Shown here in pieces: positions 23,101 to 36,459 of a stretch of DNA of 64,000 nucleotides; position 1 is the first letter of the stretch, and every line of letters begins with the position of its first letter. Source of the stretch: Clusia tigrina (Eukaryota > Arthropoda > Insecta > Diptera > Clusiidae); NCBI GenBank assembly GCA_920105625.2, contig CAKKTE020000165.1, positions 682,001-746,000 on the forward strand. The letters run 5' to 3'. Under the pieces are notes generated by a model that worked only from the letters and a program-made list of their open reading frames with translations, was not told where the DNA came from and did no database searches. The translations under genes and the position numbers were made by a program.

Positions 23101-26100
23101 ATGTTGCAAACTTTAATAGGTGTAGGACGTACCGTATACAAGTTAGGGCCATTTGAAGTTTTATCAGTGTTTCATTTGGGACTCAAGGGTAGCATAGCTT
23201 TGAGCGATAGCTTAAATTGACAAGAGACTCGAGTACTTTATTGTTACAAAATATCAAGGTTTTATGACGCTCCAGTAAAAAGTTACAAGCATTTGTATGT
23301 AGCAAACTTTGATAGGTGTAGGATGCACCATATAGAAGTTAGGGCCATTTGAAGTTTTATCAGTATTTGATTTGGGTCTCAAGGGTAGCATAGCTTTGAG
23401 CTAGAGCTTAAATTGACAAGAGGCTCGAGTACTTTATTGTTACAAAATTTCAAGGTTTTATGACGCTCCAGTAAAAAGTTACAAGCATTTGTATGTTGAA
23501 AACTTTGATAGGTGTAGGACGTACAGTATAGAAGTTAGGGCTATTTGAAGTTTTATCAGTGTTTGATTTGGGACTCATGGGAAGCATACCTTTGAGCGAT
23601 AGCTTAAATTGACAAGAGGCTCGAGTACTTTATTGTTGCAATATTTCAAGGCTTTATGACGCTCCAGTAAAAAGTTACAAACTTTGATAGGTGTAGGATG
23701 CACCGTATAAAAGTTAGGGCCATTTGAAGTTTTATCAGTATTTGATTTGGGACTCAAGGGTAGCATAGCTTTGAGCGATTGCTTAAATTGACAAGAGGCT
23801 CGAGTACTTTATTGTTACAAAATTTCAAGGTTTTATCATGCTCCAGTAAAAAGTTTGTATGTTGGAAACTTTGATAGGTGTAGGACGTACCGTATAGAAG
23901 TTATGGCCATTTGAAGTTTTATCAGTGTTTGATTTGGGACTCAAGGGTAGCATAGCTTTGAGCGATAGCTTAAATTGACAAGAGGCTCGAGTACTTTATT
24001 GTTACAAAATTTCAAGGTTTTATGACGCTCCAGTAAAAAGTTACAAGCATTTGTATGTTGAAAACTTTGATAGGTGTAGGACGTACAGTATAGAAGTTAG
24101 GGCTATTTGAAGTTTTATCAGTGTTTGATTTGGGACTCATGGGAAGCATACCTTTGAGCGATAGCTTAAATTGACAAGAGGCTCGAGTACTTTATTGTTG
24201 CAATATTTCAAGGCTTTATGACGCTCCAGTAAAAAGTTACAAACTTTGATAGGTGTAGGATGCACCGTATAAAAGTTAGGGCCATTTGAAGTTTTATCAG
24301 TATTTGATTTGGGACTCAAGGGTAGCATAGCTTTGAGCGATTGCTTAAATTGACAAGAGGCTCGAGTACTTTATTGTTACAAAATTTCAAGGTTTTATCA
24401 TGCTCCAGTAAAAAGTTTGTATGTTGGAAACTTTGATAGGTGTAGGACGTACCGTATAGAAGTTATGGCCATTTGAAGTTTTATCAGTGTTTGATTTGGG
24501 ACTCAAGGGAATCATAGCTTTGAGCGATTGCTTTAATTGACAAGAGGCTCGAGTACTTTATTGTTACAAAATTTCAAAGTTTTAGGACGCTCCAGTAAAA
24601 AGTTACAAGCATTTGTATGTTGCAAACTTTGATAGGTGTAGGACGTACCGTATAGAAGTTAGGGCCATTTGAAGTTTTATCAGTGTTTGATTTGAGACTC
24701 AAGGGTAACATAGCTTTGAGCGATAGCTTAAATTGACAAGAGGCTCGAATACTTTATTGTTACAAAATTTCAAGGTTTTATGACGCTCCAGTAAAAAGTT
24801 ACAAGCATTTGTATGTTGCAAACTTTGATAGGTGTAGGACGTACCGTATACAAGTTAGGGCCATTTGAAGTTTTATCAGTGTTTCATTTGGGACTCAAGG
24901 GTAGCATAGCTTCGAGCGATAGCTTAAATTGACAAGAGACTCGAGTACTTTATTGTTACATAATTTCAAGGTTTTATGACGCTCCAGTAAAAAGTTACAA
25001 GCATTTGTATGTTGAAAATTTTGATAGGTGTAGGACGTACAGTATAGAAGTTAGGGCCATTTGAAGTTTTATCAGTGTTTGATTTGGGACTCAAGGGAAG
25101 CATAGTTTTGAGCGATTGCTTTAATTGACAAGAGGCTCGAGTACTTTATTGTTACAAAATTTCAAAGTTTTAGGACGCTCCAGTAAAAAGTTACAAGCAT
25201 TTGTATGTTGCAAACTTTGATAGGTGTAGGACGTACCGTATAGAAGTTAGGGCCATTTGAAGTTTTATCAGTGTTTGATTTGGGACTCAAGGGTAACATA
25301 GCTTTGAGCGATAGCTTAAATTGACAAGAGGCTCGAGTACTTTATTGTTAGAAAATTGCAAGGTTTTATGACGCTCCAGTAAAAAGTTACAAGCATTTGT
25401 ATGTTGCAAACTTTGATAGGTGTAGGACGTACCGTATACAAGTTAGGGCCATTTGAAGTTTTATCAGTGTTTCATTTGGGACTCAAGGGTAGCATAGCTT
25501 CGAGCGATAGCTTAAATTGACAAGAGACTCGAGTACTTTATTGTTACATATTTTCAAGGTTTTATGACGCTCCAGTAAAAAGTTACAAGCATTTGTATGT
25601 TGCAAACTTTGATAGGTGTAGGATGCACCGTATAGAAGTTAGGGCCATTTGAAGTTTTATCAGTATTTGATTTGGGACTCAAGGGTAGCATAGCTTTGAG
25701 CTAGAGCTTAAATTGACAAGAGGCTCGAGTACTTTATTGTCACAAAATTTCAAGGTTTTATGACGCTCCAGTAAAAAGTTACGAGCATGTGTATGTTGAA
25801 AACTTTGATAGGTGTAGGACGTACAGTATAGAAGTTAGGGCTATTTGAAGTTTTATCAGTGTTTGATTTGGGACTCACGGGAAGCATAGCTTTGAGCGAT
25901 AGCTTAAATTGACAAGAGGCTCGAGTACTTTATTGTTGCAAAATTTCAAGGTTTTATGACGCTCCAATAAAAAGTTACAAACTTTGATAGGTGTAGGATA
26001 CACCGTATAAAAGTTAGGGCCATTTGAAGTTTTATCAGTATTTGATTTGGGACTCAAGGGTAGCATAGCTTTGAGCTAGAGCTTAAATTGACAAGAGGCT

Positions 26101-27270
26101 CGAGTACTTTATTGTCACAAAATTTCAAGGTTTTATGACGCTCCAGTAAAAAGTTACGAGCATGTGTATGTTGAAAACTTTGATAGGTGTAGGACGTACA
26201 GTATAGAAGTTAGGGCTATTTGAAGTTTTATCAGTGTTTGATTTGGGACTCACGGGAAGCATAGCTTTGAGCGATAGCTTAAATTGACAAGAGGCTCGAG
26301 TACTTTATTGTTGCAAAATTTCAAGGTTTTATGACGCTCCAATAAAAAGTTACAAACTTTGATAGGTGTAGGATGCACCGTATAAAAGTTAGGGCCATTT
26401 GAAGTTTTATCAGTATTTGATTTGGGACTCAAGGGTAGCATAGCTTTGAGCGATTGCTTAAATTGACAAGAGGCTCGAGTACTTTATTGTTACAAAATTT
26501 CAAGGTTTTATGATGCTCCAGTAAAAAGTTTGTATGTTGGAAACTTTGATAGGTGTAGGACGTACCGTATAGAAGTTATGGCCATTTGAAGTTTTATCAG
26601 TGTTTGATTTGGGACTCAAGGGTAGCATAGCTTTGAGCGATAGCTTAAATTGACAAGAGGCTCGAGTACTTTATTGTTACAAAATTTCAAGGTTTATTGA
26701 CGCTCCAGTAAAAAGTTACAAGCATTTGTATGTTGAAAATTTTGATAGGTGTAGGACGTACAGTATAGAAGTTAGGGCCATTTGAAGTTTTATCAGTGCT
26801 TGATTTGGGACTCAAGGGAAGCATAGCTTTGAGCGATTGCTTTAATTGACAAGAGGCTCGAGTACTTTATTGTTACAAAATTTCAAAGTTTTAGGACGCT
26901 CCAGTAAAAAGTTACAAGCATTTGTATGTTGCAAACTTTGATAGGTGTAGGACGTACCGTATAGAAGTTAGGGCCATTTGAAGTTTTATCAGTGTTTGAT
27001 TTGGGACTCAAGGGTAACATAGCTTTGAGCGATAGCTTAAATTGACAAGAGGCTCGAATACTTTATTGTTACAAAATTTCAAGGTTTTATGACGCTCCAG
27101 TAAAAAGTTACAAGCATTTGTATGTTGCAAACTTTGATAGGTGTAGGACGTACCGTATACAAGTTAGGGCCATTTGAAGTTTTATTAGTGTTTCATTTGG
27201 GACTCAAGGGTAGCATAGCTTCGAGCGATAGCTTAAATTGACAAGAGACTCGAGTACTTTATTGTTACAT
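20166..27270 (+). repeat. 7,105-bp duplication, right copy
   Basis: This is the near-identical second copy of 13061-20165. The junction lies inside the 179-bp unit starting at 20147. Its left end (TTGTTACATAATTTC) matches the unit at 27252 and its right end (GTTACAAACTTTG and TATTAAATTTGGG) matches the unit at 13042, as expected for a crossover between two misaligned monomers. The exchange can be placed between 20166 and 20204. Differences I saw are at about 16753/23858, 17424/24529 and 14536/21641. Confidence 0.92.
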
Positions 27271-28035
27271 AATTTCAAGGTTTTATGACGCTCCAGTAAA
27301 AAGTTACAAGCATTTGTATGTTGAAAATTTTGATAGGTGTAGGGCGTACAGTATAGAAGTTAGGGCCATTTGAAGTTTTATCAGTGTTTGATTTGGGACT
27401 CAAGGGAAGCATAGTTTTGAGCGATTGCTTTAATTGACAAGAGGCTCGAGTACTTTATTGTTACAAAATTTCAAAGTTTTAGGACGCTCCAGTAAAAAGT
27501 TACAAGCATTTGTATGTTGCAAACTTTGATAGGTGTAGGACGTACCGTATAGAAGTTAGGGCCATTTGAAGTTTTATCAGTGTTTGATTTGGGACTCAAG
27601 GGTAACATAGCTTTGAGCGATAGCTTAAATTGACAAGAGGCTCGAGTACTTTATTGTTAGAAAATTGCAAGGTTTTATGACGCTCCAGTAAAAAGTTACA
27701 AGCATTTGTATGTTGCAAACTTTGATAGGTGTAGGACGTACCGTATACAAGTTAGGGCCATTTGAAGTTTTATCAGTGTTTCATTTGGGACTCAAGGGTA
27801 GCATAGCTTCGAGCGATTGCTTAAATTGACAAGAGACTCGAGTACTTTATTGTTACATATTTTCAAGGTTTTATGACGCTCCAGTAAAAAGTTACAAGCA
27901 TTTGTATGTTGCAAACTTTGATAGGTGTAGGATGCACCGTATAGAAGTTAGGGCCATTTGAAGTTTTATCAGTATTTGATTTGGGACTCAAGGGTAGCAT
28001 AGCTTTGAGCTAGAGCTTAAATTGACAAGAGGCTC
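27271..28035 (+). repeat. Continuation of a 2,309-bp tandem duplication
   Basis: From about 27.27 to 28.75 kb the sequence repeats 24.96-26.44 kb at an offset of 2,309 bp, including GAAAATTTTGATAGG, the GTTAGAAAATTGC unit and the TTACATATTTTCAAGG unit. A second unequal exchange therefore happened at the right edge of the 7.1-kb duplication. The repeated part runs on into HOR-A copy 1. Confidence 0.82.
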
Positions 28036-29373
28036 GAGTACTTTATTGTTACAAAATTTCAAGGTTTTATGACGCTCCAGTAAAAAGTTACAAGCATTTG
28101 TATGTTGAAAACTTTGATAGGTGTAGGACGTACAGTATAGAAGTTAGGGCTATTTGAAGTTTTATCAGTGTTTGATTTGGGACTCATGGGAAGCATAGCT
28201 TTGAGCGATAGCTTAAATTGACAAGAGGCTCGAGTACTTTATTGTTGCAAAATTTCAAGGTTTTATGACGCTCCAATAAAAAGTTACAAACTTTGATAGG
28301 TGTAGGATACACCGTATAAAAGTTAGGGCCATTTGAAGTTTTATCAGTATTTGATTTGGGACTCAAGGGTAGCATAGCTTTGAGCTAGAGCTTAAATTGA
28401 CAAGAGGCTCGAGTACTTTATTGTCACAAAATTTCAAGGTTTTATGACGCTCCAGTAAAAAGTTACGAGCATGTGTATGTTGAAAACTTTGATAGGTGTA
28501 GGACGTACAGTATAGAAGTTAGGGCTATTTGAAGTTTTATCAGTGTTTGATTTGGGACTCACGGGAAGCATAGCTTTGAGCGATAGCTTAAATTGACAAG
28601 AGGCTCGAGTACTTTATTGTTGCAAAATTTCAAGGTTTTATGACGCTCCAGTAAAAAGTTACAAACTTTGATAGGTGTAGGATGCACCGTATAAAAGTTA
28701 AGGCCATTTGAAGTTTTATCAGTATTTGATTTGGGACTCAAGGGTAGCATAGCTTTGAGCGATTGCTTTAATTGACAAGAGGCTCGAATACTTTATTGTT
28801 ACAAAATTTCAAAGTTTTAGGACGATCCAGTAAAAAGTTACAAGCATTTGTATGTTGCAAACTTTGATAGGTGTAGGACGTACCGTATAGAATTTAGGGC
28901 CATTTGAAGTTTTATCAGTGTTTGATTTGGAACTCAAGGGTAACATAGCTTTGAGCGATAGCTTAAATTGACAAGAGGCTCGAGTACTTTATAGTTAGAA
29001 AATTGCAAGGTTTTATGACGCTCCAGTAAAAAGTTACAAGCATTTGTATGTTGTAAACTTTGATAGGTGTAGGACGTACCGTATACAAGTTAGGGCCATT
29101 TGAAGTTTTATCAGTGTTTCATTTGGGACTCAAGGGTAGCATAGCTTCGAGCGATAGCTTAAATTGACAAGAGACTCGAGTACTTTATTGTTACAAAATT
29201 TCAAGGTTTTATGACGCTCCAGTAAAAATTTACAAGCATTTGTATGTTGCAAACTTTGATAGGTGTAGGATGCACCGTATAGAAGTTAGGGCCATTTGAA
29301 GTTTTATCAGTGTTTGATTTGGGACTCAAGGGTAGCATAGCTTTGAGCCATAGCTTAAATTGACAAGAGGCTC
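28036..29373 (+). repeat. HOR-A copy 1, seven monomers, 1,338 bp
   Basis: The order of unit lengths is 196-179-196-179-196-196-196 (types a to g). Markers in order are: a, GTTGAAAAC with ACTCATGGG; b, GGATACACC; c, TTGTCACAAAAT with ACGAGCATG; d, GTTAAGGCC; e, TTAGGACGATCC; f, TTAGAAAATTGC; g, GTAAAAATTTACAAG. In this copy f reads TATAGTTAGAAAATTGC, and g continues into a superunit-like segment rather than another HOR-A copy. Confidence 0.9.
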
Positions 29374-31885
29374 GAGTACCTTATTGTTACAGAATTTCAA
29401 GGTTTTATGATGCTCCAGTAAAAAGCTACAAGCATTTGTATGTTGTAAAATTTGATAGTTGTAGGACGTACCGTATTGAAGTTAGGGCCATTTGAAGTTT
29501 TATCAGTGTTTGATTAGGGACTCAAGGGTAGCATAGCTTTGAGCCATAGCTTAAATTGACAAGAGGCTCGAGTACTTTATTGTTACAAAATTTCAAGGTT
29601 TTATGACGCTCCAGTAAAAAGTTACAAGCATTTGTATGTTGCAAACTTTGATAGGTATAGGACGTACCGTATAGAAGTTAGGGCCATTTGAAGTTTTATC
29701 AGTGTTTGATTTGGGACTCAAGCTTTGAGCGATAGCTTAAATTGACAAGAGGCTCGAGTACTTTATTGTTAGAAAATTGCAAGGTTTTATGACGCTCCAG
29801 TAAAAAGTTACAAGCATTTGTATATTGCAAACTTTGATAGGTGTAGGATGCTCCGTATAAAATGTAGGGCAATTTGAAGTTTTATCAGTGTTTGATTTGG
29901 GACTCAAGGGTAGCATAGCTTTGAGCGATAGCTTAAATTGACAAGAGGCTCGAGTAGTTTATTGTTACAAAATTTCAAGGTTTTATGACGCTCCAGTAAT
30001 AAGTTACAAGCATTTGTATGTTGTAAACTTTGATAGGTACAGGACGTTCCGTATAGTAGATAGGGCCATTTGGAGTTTTATCAGTGTTTGATTTGGGACT
30101 CAAGGGTAGCATAGCTTTGAGCGATAGCTTAAATTACCAAGAGGACCGATTACTTTATTGTTACAAAATTTCAAGTTTTTATGACGCTCCAGTAAAAAGT
30201 TACAAGCATTTGTATGTTGCAAACTTTAATAGGTGTAGGACGTACCGTATACAAGTTAGGGCCATTTGAAGTTTTATCAGTGTTTCATTTGGGACTCAAG
30301 GGTAGCATAGCTTTGACCGATAGCTTAAATTGACAAGAGACTCGAGTACTTTATTGTTACAAAATATCAAGGTTTTATGACGCTCCAGTAAAAAGTTACA
30401 AGCATTTGTATGTAGCAAACTTTGATAGGTGTAGGATGCACCATATAGAAGTTAGGGCCATTTGAAGTTTTATCAGTATTTGATTTGGGTCTCAAGGGTA
30501 GCATAGCTTTGAGCTAGAGCTTAAATTGACAAGAGGCTCGAGTACTTTATTGTTACAAAATTTCAAGGTTTTATGACGCTCCAGTAAAAAGTTACAAGCA
30601 TTTGTATGTTGAAAACTTTGATAGGTGTAGGACGTACAGTATAGAAGTTAGGGCTATCTGAAGTTTTATCAGTGTTTGATTTGGGACTCATGGGAAGCAT
30701 ACCTTTGAGCGATAGCTTAAATTGACAAGAGGCTCGAGTACTTTATTGTTGCAATATTTCAAGGCTTTATGACGCTCCAGTAAAAAGTTACAAACTTTGA
30801 TAGGTGTAGGATGCACCGTATAAAAGTTAGGGCCATTTGAAGTTTTATCAGTATTTGATTTGGGACTCAAGGGTAGCATAGCTTTGAGCGATTGCTTAAA
30901 TTGACAAGAGGCTCGAGTACTTTATTGTTACAAAATTTCAAGGTTTTATGATGCTCCAGTAAAAAGTTTGTATGTTGGAAACTTTGATAGGTGTAGGACG
31001 TACCGTATAGAAGTTATGGCCATTTGAAGTTTTATCAGTGTTTGATTTGGGACTCAAGGGTAGCATAGCTTTGAGCGATAGCTTAAATTGACAAGAGGCT
31101 CGAGTACTTTATTGTTACAAAATTTCAAGGTTTATTGACGCTCCAGTAAAAAGTTACAAGCATTTGTATGTTGAAAATTTTGATAGGTGTAGGACGTACA
31201 GTATAGAAGTTAGGGCCATTTGAAGTTTTATCAGTGTTTGATTTGGGACTCAAGGGAAGCATAGCTTTGAGCGATTGCTTTAATTGACAAGAGGCTCGAG
31301 TACTTTATTGTTACAAAATTTCAAGGTTTTATGACGCTCCAGTAAAAAGTTACAAGCATTTGTATGTTGAAAATTTTGATAGGTGTAGGACGTACAGTAT
31401 ACAAGTTAGGGCCATTTGAAGTTTTATCAGTGTTTCATTTGGGACTCAAGGGTAGCATAGCTTCGAGCGATAGCTTAAATTGACAAGAGACTCGAGTACT
31501 TTATTGTTACATAATTTCAAGGTTTTATGACGCTCCAGTAAAAAGTTACAAGCATTTGTATGTTGAAAATTTTGATAGGTGTAGGACGTACAGTATACAA
31601 GTTAGGGCCATTTGAAGTTTTATCAGTGTTTCATTTGGGACTCAAGGGTAGCATAGCTTCGAGCGATAGCTTAAATTGACAAGAGACTCGAGTACTTTAT
31701 TGTTACATATTTTCAAGGTTTTATGACGCTCCAGTAAAAAGTTACAAGCATTTGTATGTTGCAAACTTTGATAGGTGTAGGATGCACCGTATAGAAGTTA
31801 GGGCCATTTGAAGTTTTATCAGTATTTGATTTGGGACTCAAGGGTAGCATAGCTTTGAGCTAGAGCTTAAATTGACAAGAGGCTC
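29374..31885 (+). repeat. Insert between HOR-A copies: superunit fragment plus tandem monomers
   Basis: From about 29,323 to 31,020 the sequence matches 22,210-23,907 at an offset of 7,113 bp, so it is a third, partial copy of the 7.1-kb unit's middle. After about 31,130 (GGTTTATTGACGCTCC) it instead resembles 26.69 kb. Two adjacent units at about 31.38 and 31.57 kb share the unusual pairing of GAAAATTTTGATAGG with ACAGTATACAAG, a local single-monomer duplication. Confidence 0.8.
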
Positions 31886-33223
31886 GAGTACTTTATTGTT
31901 ACAAAATTTCAAGGTTTTATGACGCTCCAGTAAAAAGTTACAAGCATTTGTATGTTGAAAACTTTGATAGGTGTAGGACGTACAGTATAGAAGTTAGGGC
32001 TATTTGAAGTTTTATCAGTGTTTGATTTGGGACTCATGGGAAGCATAGCTTTGAGCGATAGCTTAAATTGACAAGAGGCTCGAGTACTTTATTGTTGCAA
32101 AATTTCAAGGTTTTATGACGCTCCAATAAAAAGTTACAAACTTTGATAGGTGTAGGATACACCGTATAAAAGTTAGGGCCATTTGAAGTTTTATCAGTAT
32201 TTGATTTGGGACTCAAGGGTAGCATAGCTTTGAGCTAGAGCTTAAATTGACAAGAGGCTCGAGTACTTTATTGTCACAAAATTTCAAGGTTTTATGACGC
32301 TCCAGTAAAAAGTTACGAGCATGTGTATGTTGAAAACTTTGATAGGTGTAGGACGTACAGTATAGAAGTTAGGGCTATTTGAAGTTTTATCAGTGTTTGA
32401 TTTGGGACTCACGGGAACCATAGCTTTGAGCGATAGCTTAAATTGACAAGAGGCTCGAGTACTTTATTGTTGCAAAATTTCAAGGTTTTATGACGCTCCA
32501 GTAAAAAGTTACAAACTTTGATAGGTGTAGGATGCACCGTATAAAAGTTAAGGCCATTTGAAGTTTTATCAGTATTTGATTTGGGACTCAAGGGTAGCAT
32601 AGCTTTGAGCGATTGCTTTAATTGACAAGAGGCTCGAATACTTTATTGTTACAAAATTTCAAAGTTTTAGGACGATCCAGTAAAAAGTTACAAGCATTTG
32701 TATGTTGCAAACTTTGATAGGTGTAGGACGTACCGTATAGAATTTAGGGCCATTTGAAGTTTTATCAGTGTTTGATTTGGGACTCAAGGGTAACATAGCT
32801 TTGAGCGATAGCTTAAATTGACAAGAGGCTCGAGTACTTTATTGTTAGAAAATTGCAAGGTTTTATGACGCTCCAGTAAAAAGTTACAAGCATTTGTATG
32901 TTGTAAACTTTGATAGGTGTAGGACGTACCGTATACAAGTTAGGGCCATTTGAAGTTTTATCAGTGTTTCATTTGGGACTCAAGGGTAGCATAGCTTCGA
33001 GCGATAGCTTAAATTGACAAGAGACTCGAGTACTTTATTGTTAAAAAATTTCAAGGTTTTATGACGCTCCAGTAAAAATTTACAAGCATTTGTATGTTGC
33101 AAACTTTGATAGGTGTAGGATGCACCGTATAGAAGTTAGGGCCATTTGAAGTTTTATCAATATTTGATTTGGGACTCAAGGGTATCATAGCTTTGAGCTA
33201 GAGCTTAAATTGACAAGAGGCTC
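31886..33223 (+). repeat. HOR-A copy 2, 1,338 bp
   Basis: The segment has the same seven-unit order as copy 1, at an offset of exactly 3,850 bp, and keeps the d-type GTTAAGGCC, e-type GACGATCC and g-type AAAAATTTAC markers. Homology to copy 1 runs from about 27,750/31,600 to about 29,310/33,160. Copy 2 carries ACTCACGGGAACC and TATCAATATTTG, of which the second is shared with copies 3 and 4. Confidence 0.9.
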
Positions 33224-35121
33224 GAGTACTTTATTGTTACAAAATTTCAAAGTTTTATGACGCTCCAGTAAAAAGTTACAAGCATTTGTATGTTGAAAAC
33301 TTTGATAGGTGTAGGACGTACAGTACAGAAGTTAGGGCTATTTGAAGTTTTATCAGTGTTTGATTTGGGACTCATGGGAAGCATAGCTTTGAGCGATAGC
33401 TTAAATTGACAAGAGGCTCGAGTACTTTATTGTTGCAAAATTTCAAGGTTTTATGACGCTCCAATAAAAAGTTACAAACTTTGATACACCATATAAAAGT
33501 TAGGACCATTTGAAGTTTTATCAGTATTTGATTTGGGACTCAAGGGTAGCATAGCTTTGAGCTAGAGCTTAAATTGACAAGAGGCTCGAGTACTTTATTG
33601 TTACAAAATTTCAAGGTTTTATGACGCTCCAGTAAAAAGTTACAAGCATGTGTATGTTGAAAACTTTGATAGGTGTAGGACGTACAGTATAGAAGTTAGG
33701 GCTATTTGAAGTTTTATCAGTGTTTGATTTGGGACTCATGGGAAGCATAGCTTTGAGCGATAGCTTAAATTGACAAGAGGCTCGAGTACTTTATTGTTAC
33801 AAAATTTCAAAGTTTTAGGACGCTCCAGTAAAAAGTTACAAGCATTTGTATGTTGCAAACTTTGATAGGTGTAGGACGTACAGTATAGAAGTTAGGGCTA
33901 TTTGAAGTTTTATCAGTGTTTGATTTGGGACTCATGGGAAGCATAGCTTTGAGCGATAGCTTAAATTGACAAGAGGCTCGAGTACTTTATTGTTGCAAAA
34001 TTTCAAGGTTTTATGACGCTCCAATAAAAAGTTACAAACTTTGATAGGTGTAGGATACACCGTATAAAAGTTAGGGCCATTTGAAGTTTTATCAGTATTT
34101 GATTTGGGACTCAAGGGTAGCATAGCTTTGAGCTAGAGCTTAAATTGACAAGAGGCTCGAGTACTTTATTGTTACAAAATTTCAAGGTTTTATGACGCTC
34201 CAGTAAAAAGTTACAAGCATTTGTATGTTGAAAACTTTGATAGGTGTAGGACGTACAGTATAGAAGTTAGGGCTATTTGAAGTTTTATCAGTGTTTGATT
34301 TGGGACTCATGGGAAGCATAGCTTTGAGCGATAGCTTAAATTGACAAGAGGCTCGAGTACTTTATTGTTGCAAAATTTCAAGGTTTTATGACGCTCCAAT
34401 AAAAAGTTACAAACTTTGATAGGTGTAGGATACACCGTATAAAAGTTAGGGCCATTTGAAGTTTTATCAGTATTTGATTTGGGACTCAAGGGTAGCATAG
34501 CTTTGAGCTAGAGCTTAAATTGACAAGAGGCTCGAGTACTTTATTGTCACAAAATTTCAAGGTTTTATGACGCTCCAGTAAAAAGTTACGAGCATGTGTA
34601 TGTTGAAAACTTTGATAGGTGTAGGACGTACAGTATAGAAGTTAGGGCTATTTGAAGTTTTATCAGTGTTTGATTTGGGACTCACGGGAAGCATAGCTTT
34701 GAGCGATAGCTCAAATTGACAAGAGGCTCGAGTACTTTATTGTTAGAAAATTGCAAGGTTTTATGACGCTCCAGTAAAAAGTTACAAGCATTTGTATGTT
34801 GTAAACTTTGATAGGTGTAGGACGTACCGTATACAAGTTAGGGCCATTTGAAGTTTTATCAGTGTTTCATTTGGGACTCAAGGGTAGCATAGCTTCGAGC
34901 GATAGCTTAAATTGACAAGAGACTCGAGTACTTTATTGTTACATATTTTCAAGGTTTTATGACGCTCCAGTAAAAAGTTACAAGCATTTGTATGTTGCAA
35001 ACTTTGATAGGTGTAGGATGCACCGTATAGAAGTTAGGGCCATTTGAAGTTTTATCAGTATTTGATTTGGGACTCAAGGGTAGCATAGCTTTGAGCTAGA
35101 GCTTAAATTGACAAGAGGCTC
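33224..35121 (+). repeat. Rearranged HOR-A-related block with dimers
   Basis: The block contains two 196+179 dimers (33784-34158 and 34159-34533), then a c-type unit, an f-type unit and a TTACATATTTTC unit. 33784-35121 is again 1,338 bp and has the HOR-A length pattern, but the d and e units are replaced. The 179-class unit near 33480 carries an extra 11-bp deletion (TTTGATACACC). The same deletion occurs at about 38057, so a segment of at least 0.5 kb was copied between these sites (offset 4,574 bp). Confidence 0.85.
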
Positions 35122-36459
35122 GAGTACTTTATTGTTACAAAATTTCAAGGTTTTATGACGCTCCAGTAAAAAGTTACAAGCATTTGTATGTTGAAAACTT
35201 TGATAGGTGTAGGACGTACAGTATAGAAGTTAGGGCTATTTGAAGTTTTATCAGTGTTTGATTTGGGACTCATGGGAAGCATAGCTTTGAGCGATAGCTT
35301 AAATTGACAAGAGGCTCGAGTACTTTATTGTTGCAAAATTTCAAGGTTTTATGACGCTCCAATAAAAAGTTACAAACTTTGATAGGTGTAGGATACACCG
35401 TATAAAAGTTAGGGCCATTTGAAGTTTTATCAGTATTTGATTTGGGACTCAAGGGTAGCATAGCTTTGAGCTAGAGCTTAAATTGACAAGAGGCTCGAGT
35501 ACTTTATTGTCACAAAATTTCAAGGTTTTATGACGCTCCAGTAAAAAGTTACGAGCATGTGTATGTTGAAAACTTTGATAGGTGTAGGACGTACAGTATA
35601 GAAGTTAGGGCTATTTGAAGTTTTATCAGTGTTTGATTTGGGACTCACGGGAAGCATAGCTTTGAGCGATAGCTTAAATTGACAAGAGGCTCGAGTACTT
35701 TATTGTTGCAAAATTTCAAAGTTTTATGACGCTCCAGTAAAAAGTTACAAACTTTGATAGGTGTAGGATGCACCGTATAAAAGTTAAGGCCATTTGAAGT
35801 TTTATCAGTATTTGATTTGGGACTCAAGGGTAGCATAGCTTTGAGCGATTGCTTTAATTGACAAGAGGCTCGAATACTTTATTGTTACAAAATTTCAAAG
35901 TTTTAGGACGATCCAGTAAAAAGTTACAAGCATTTGTATGTTGCAAACTTTGATAGGTGTAGGACGTACCGTATAGAATTTAGGGCCATTTGAAGTTTTA
36001 TCAGTGTTTGATTTGGGACTCAAGGGTAACATAGCTTTGAGCGATAGCTTAAATTGACAAGAGGCTCGAGTACTTTATTGTTAGAAAATTGCAAGGTTTT
36101 ATGACGCTCCAGTAAAAAGTTACAAGCATTTGTATGTTGTAAACTTTGATAGGTGTAGGACGTACCGTATACAAGTTAGGGCCATTTGAAGTTTTATCAG
36201 TGTTTCATTTGGGACTCAAGGGTAGCATAGCTTCGAGCGATAGCTTAAATTGACAAGAGACTCGAGTACTTTGTTGTTACAAAATTTCAAGGTTTTATGA
36301 CGCTCCAGTAAAAATTTACAAGCATTTGTATGTTGCAAACTTTGATAGGTGTAGGATGCACCGTATAGAAGTTAGGGCCATTTGAAGTTTTATCAATATT
36401 TGATTTGGGACTCAAGGGTATCATAGCTTTGAGCTAGAGCTTAAATTGACAAGAGGCTC
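35122..36459 (+). repeat. HOR-A copy 3, 1,338 bp
   Basis: This is a complete a-g unit directly adjacent to copy 4. Unit boundaries fall at 35122, 35318, 35497, 35693, 35872, 36068 and 36264. Private differences include TTTCAAAGTTTTATG in the d unit and CTTTGTTGTTAC at the start of g. Confidence 0.93.

Noticed and set aside
25970..25990. AATAAA polyadenylation signals
   Set aside because: CCAATAAAAAG arises from one G-to-A change in CCAGTAAAAAG in some 179-bp units. With no transcript unit nearby it carries no weight.
29374..31885. Mobile element inserted between HOR-A copies
   Set aside because: The segment consists entirely of ordinary satellite units in the same orientation, with no terminal repeats or target-site duplication. 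It is explained by copying from the 22-24 kb type segment.
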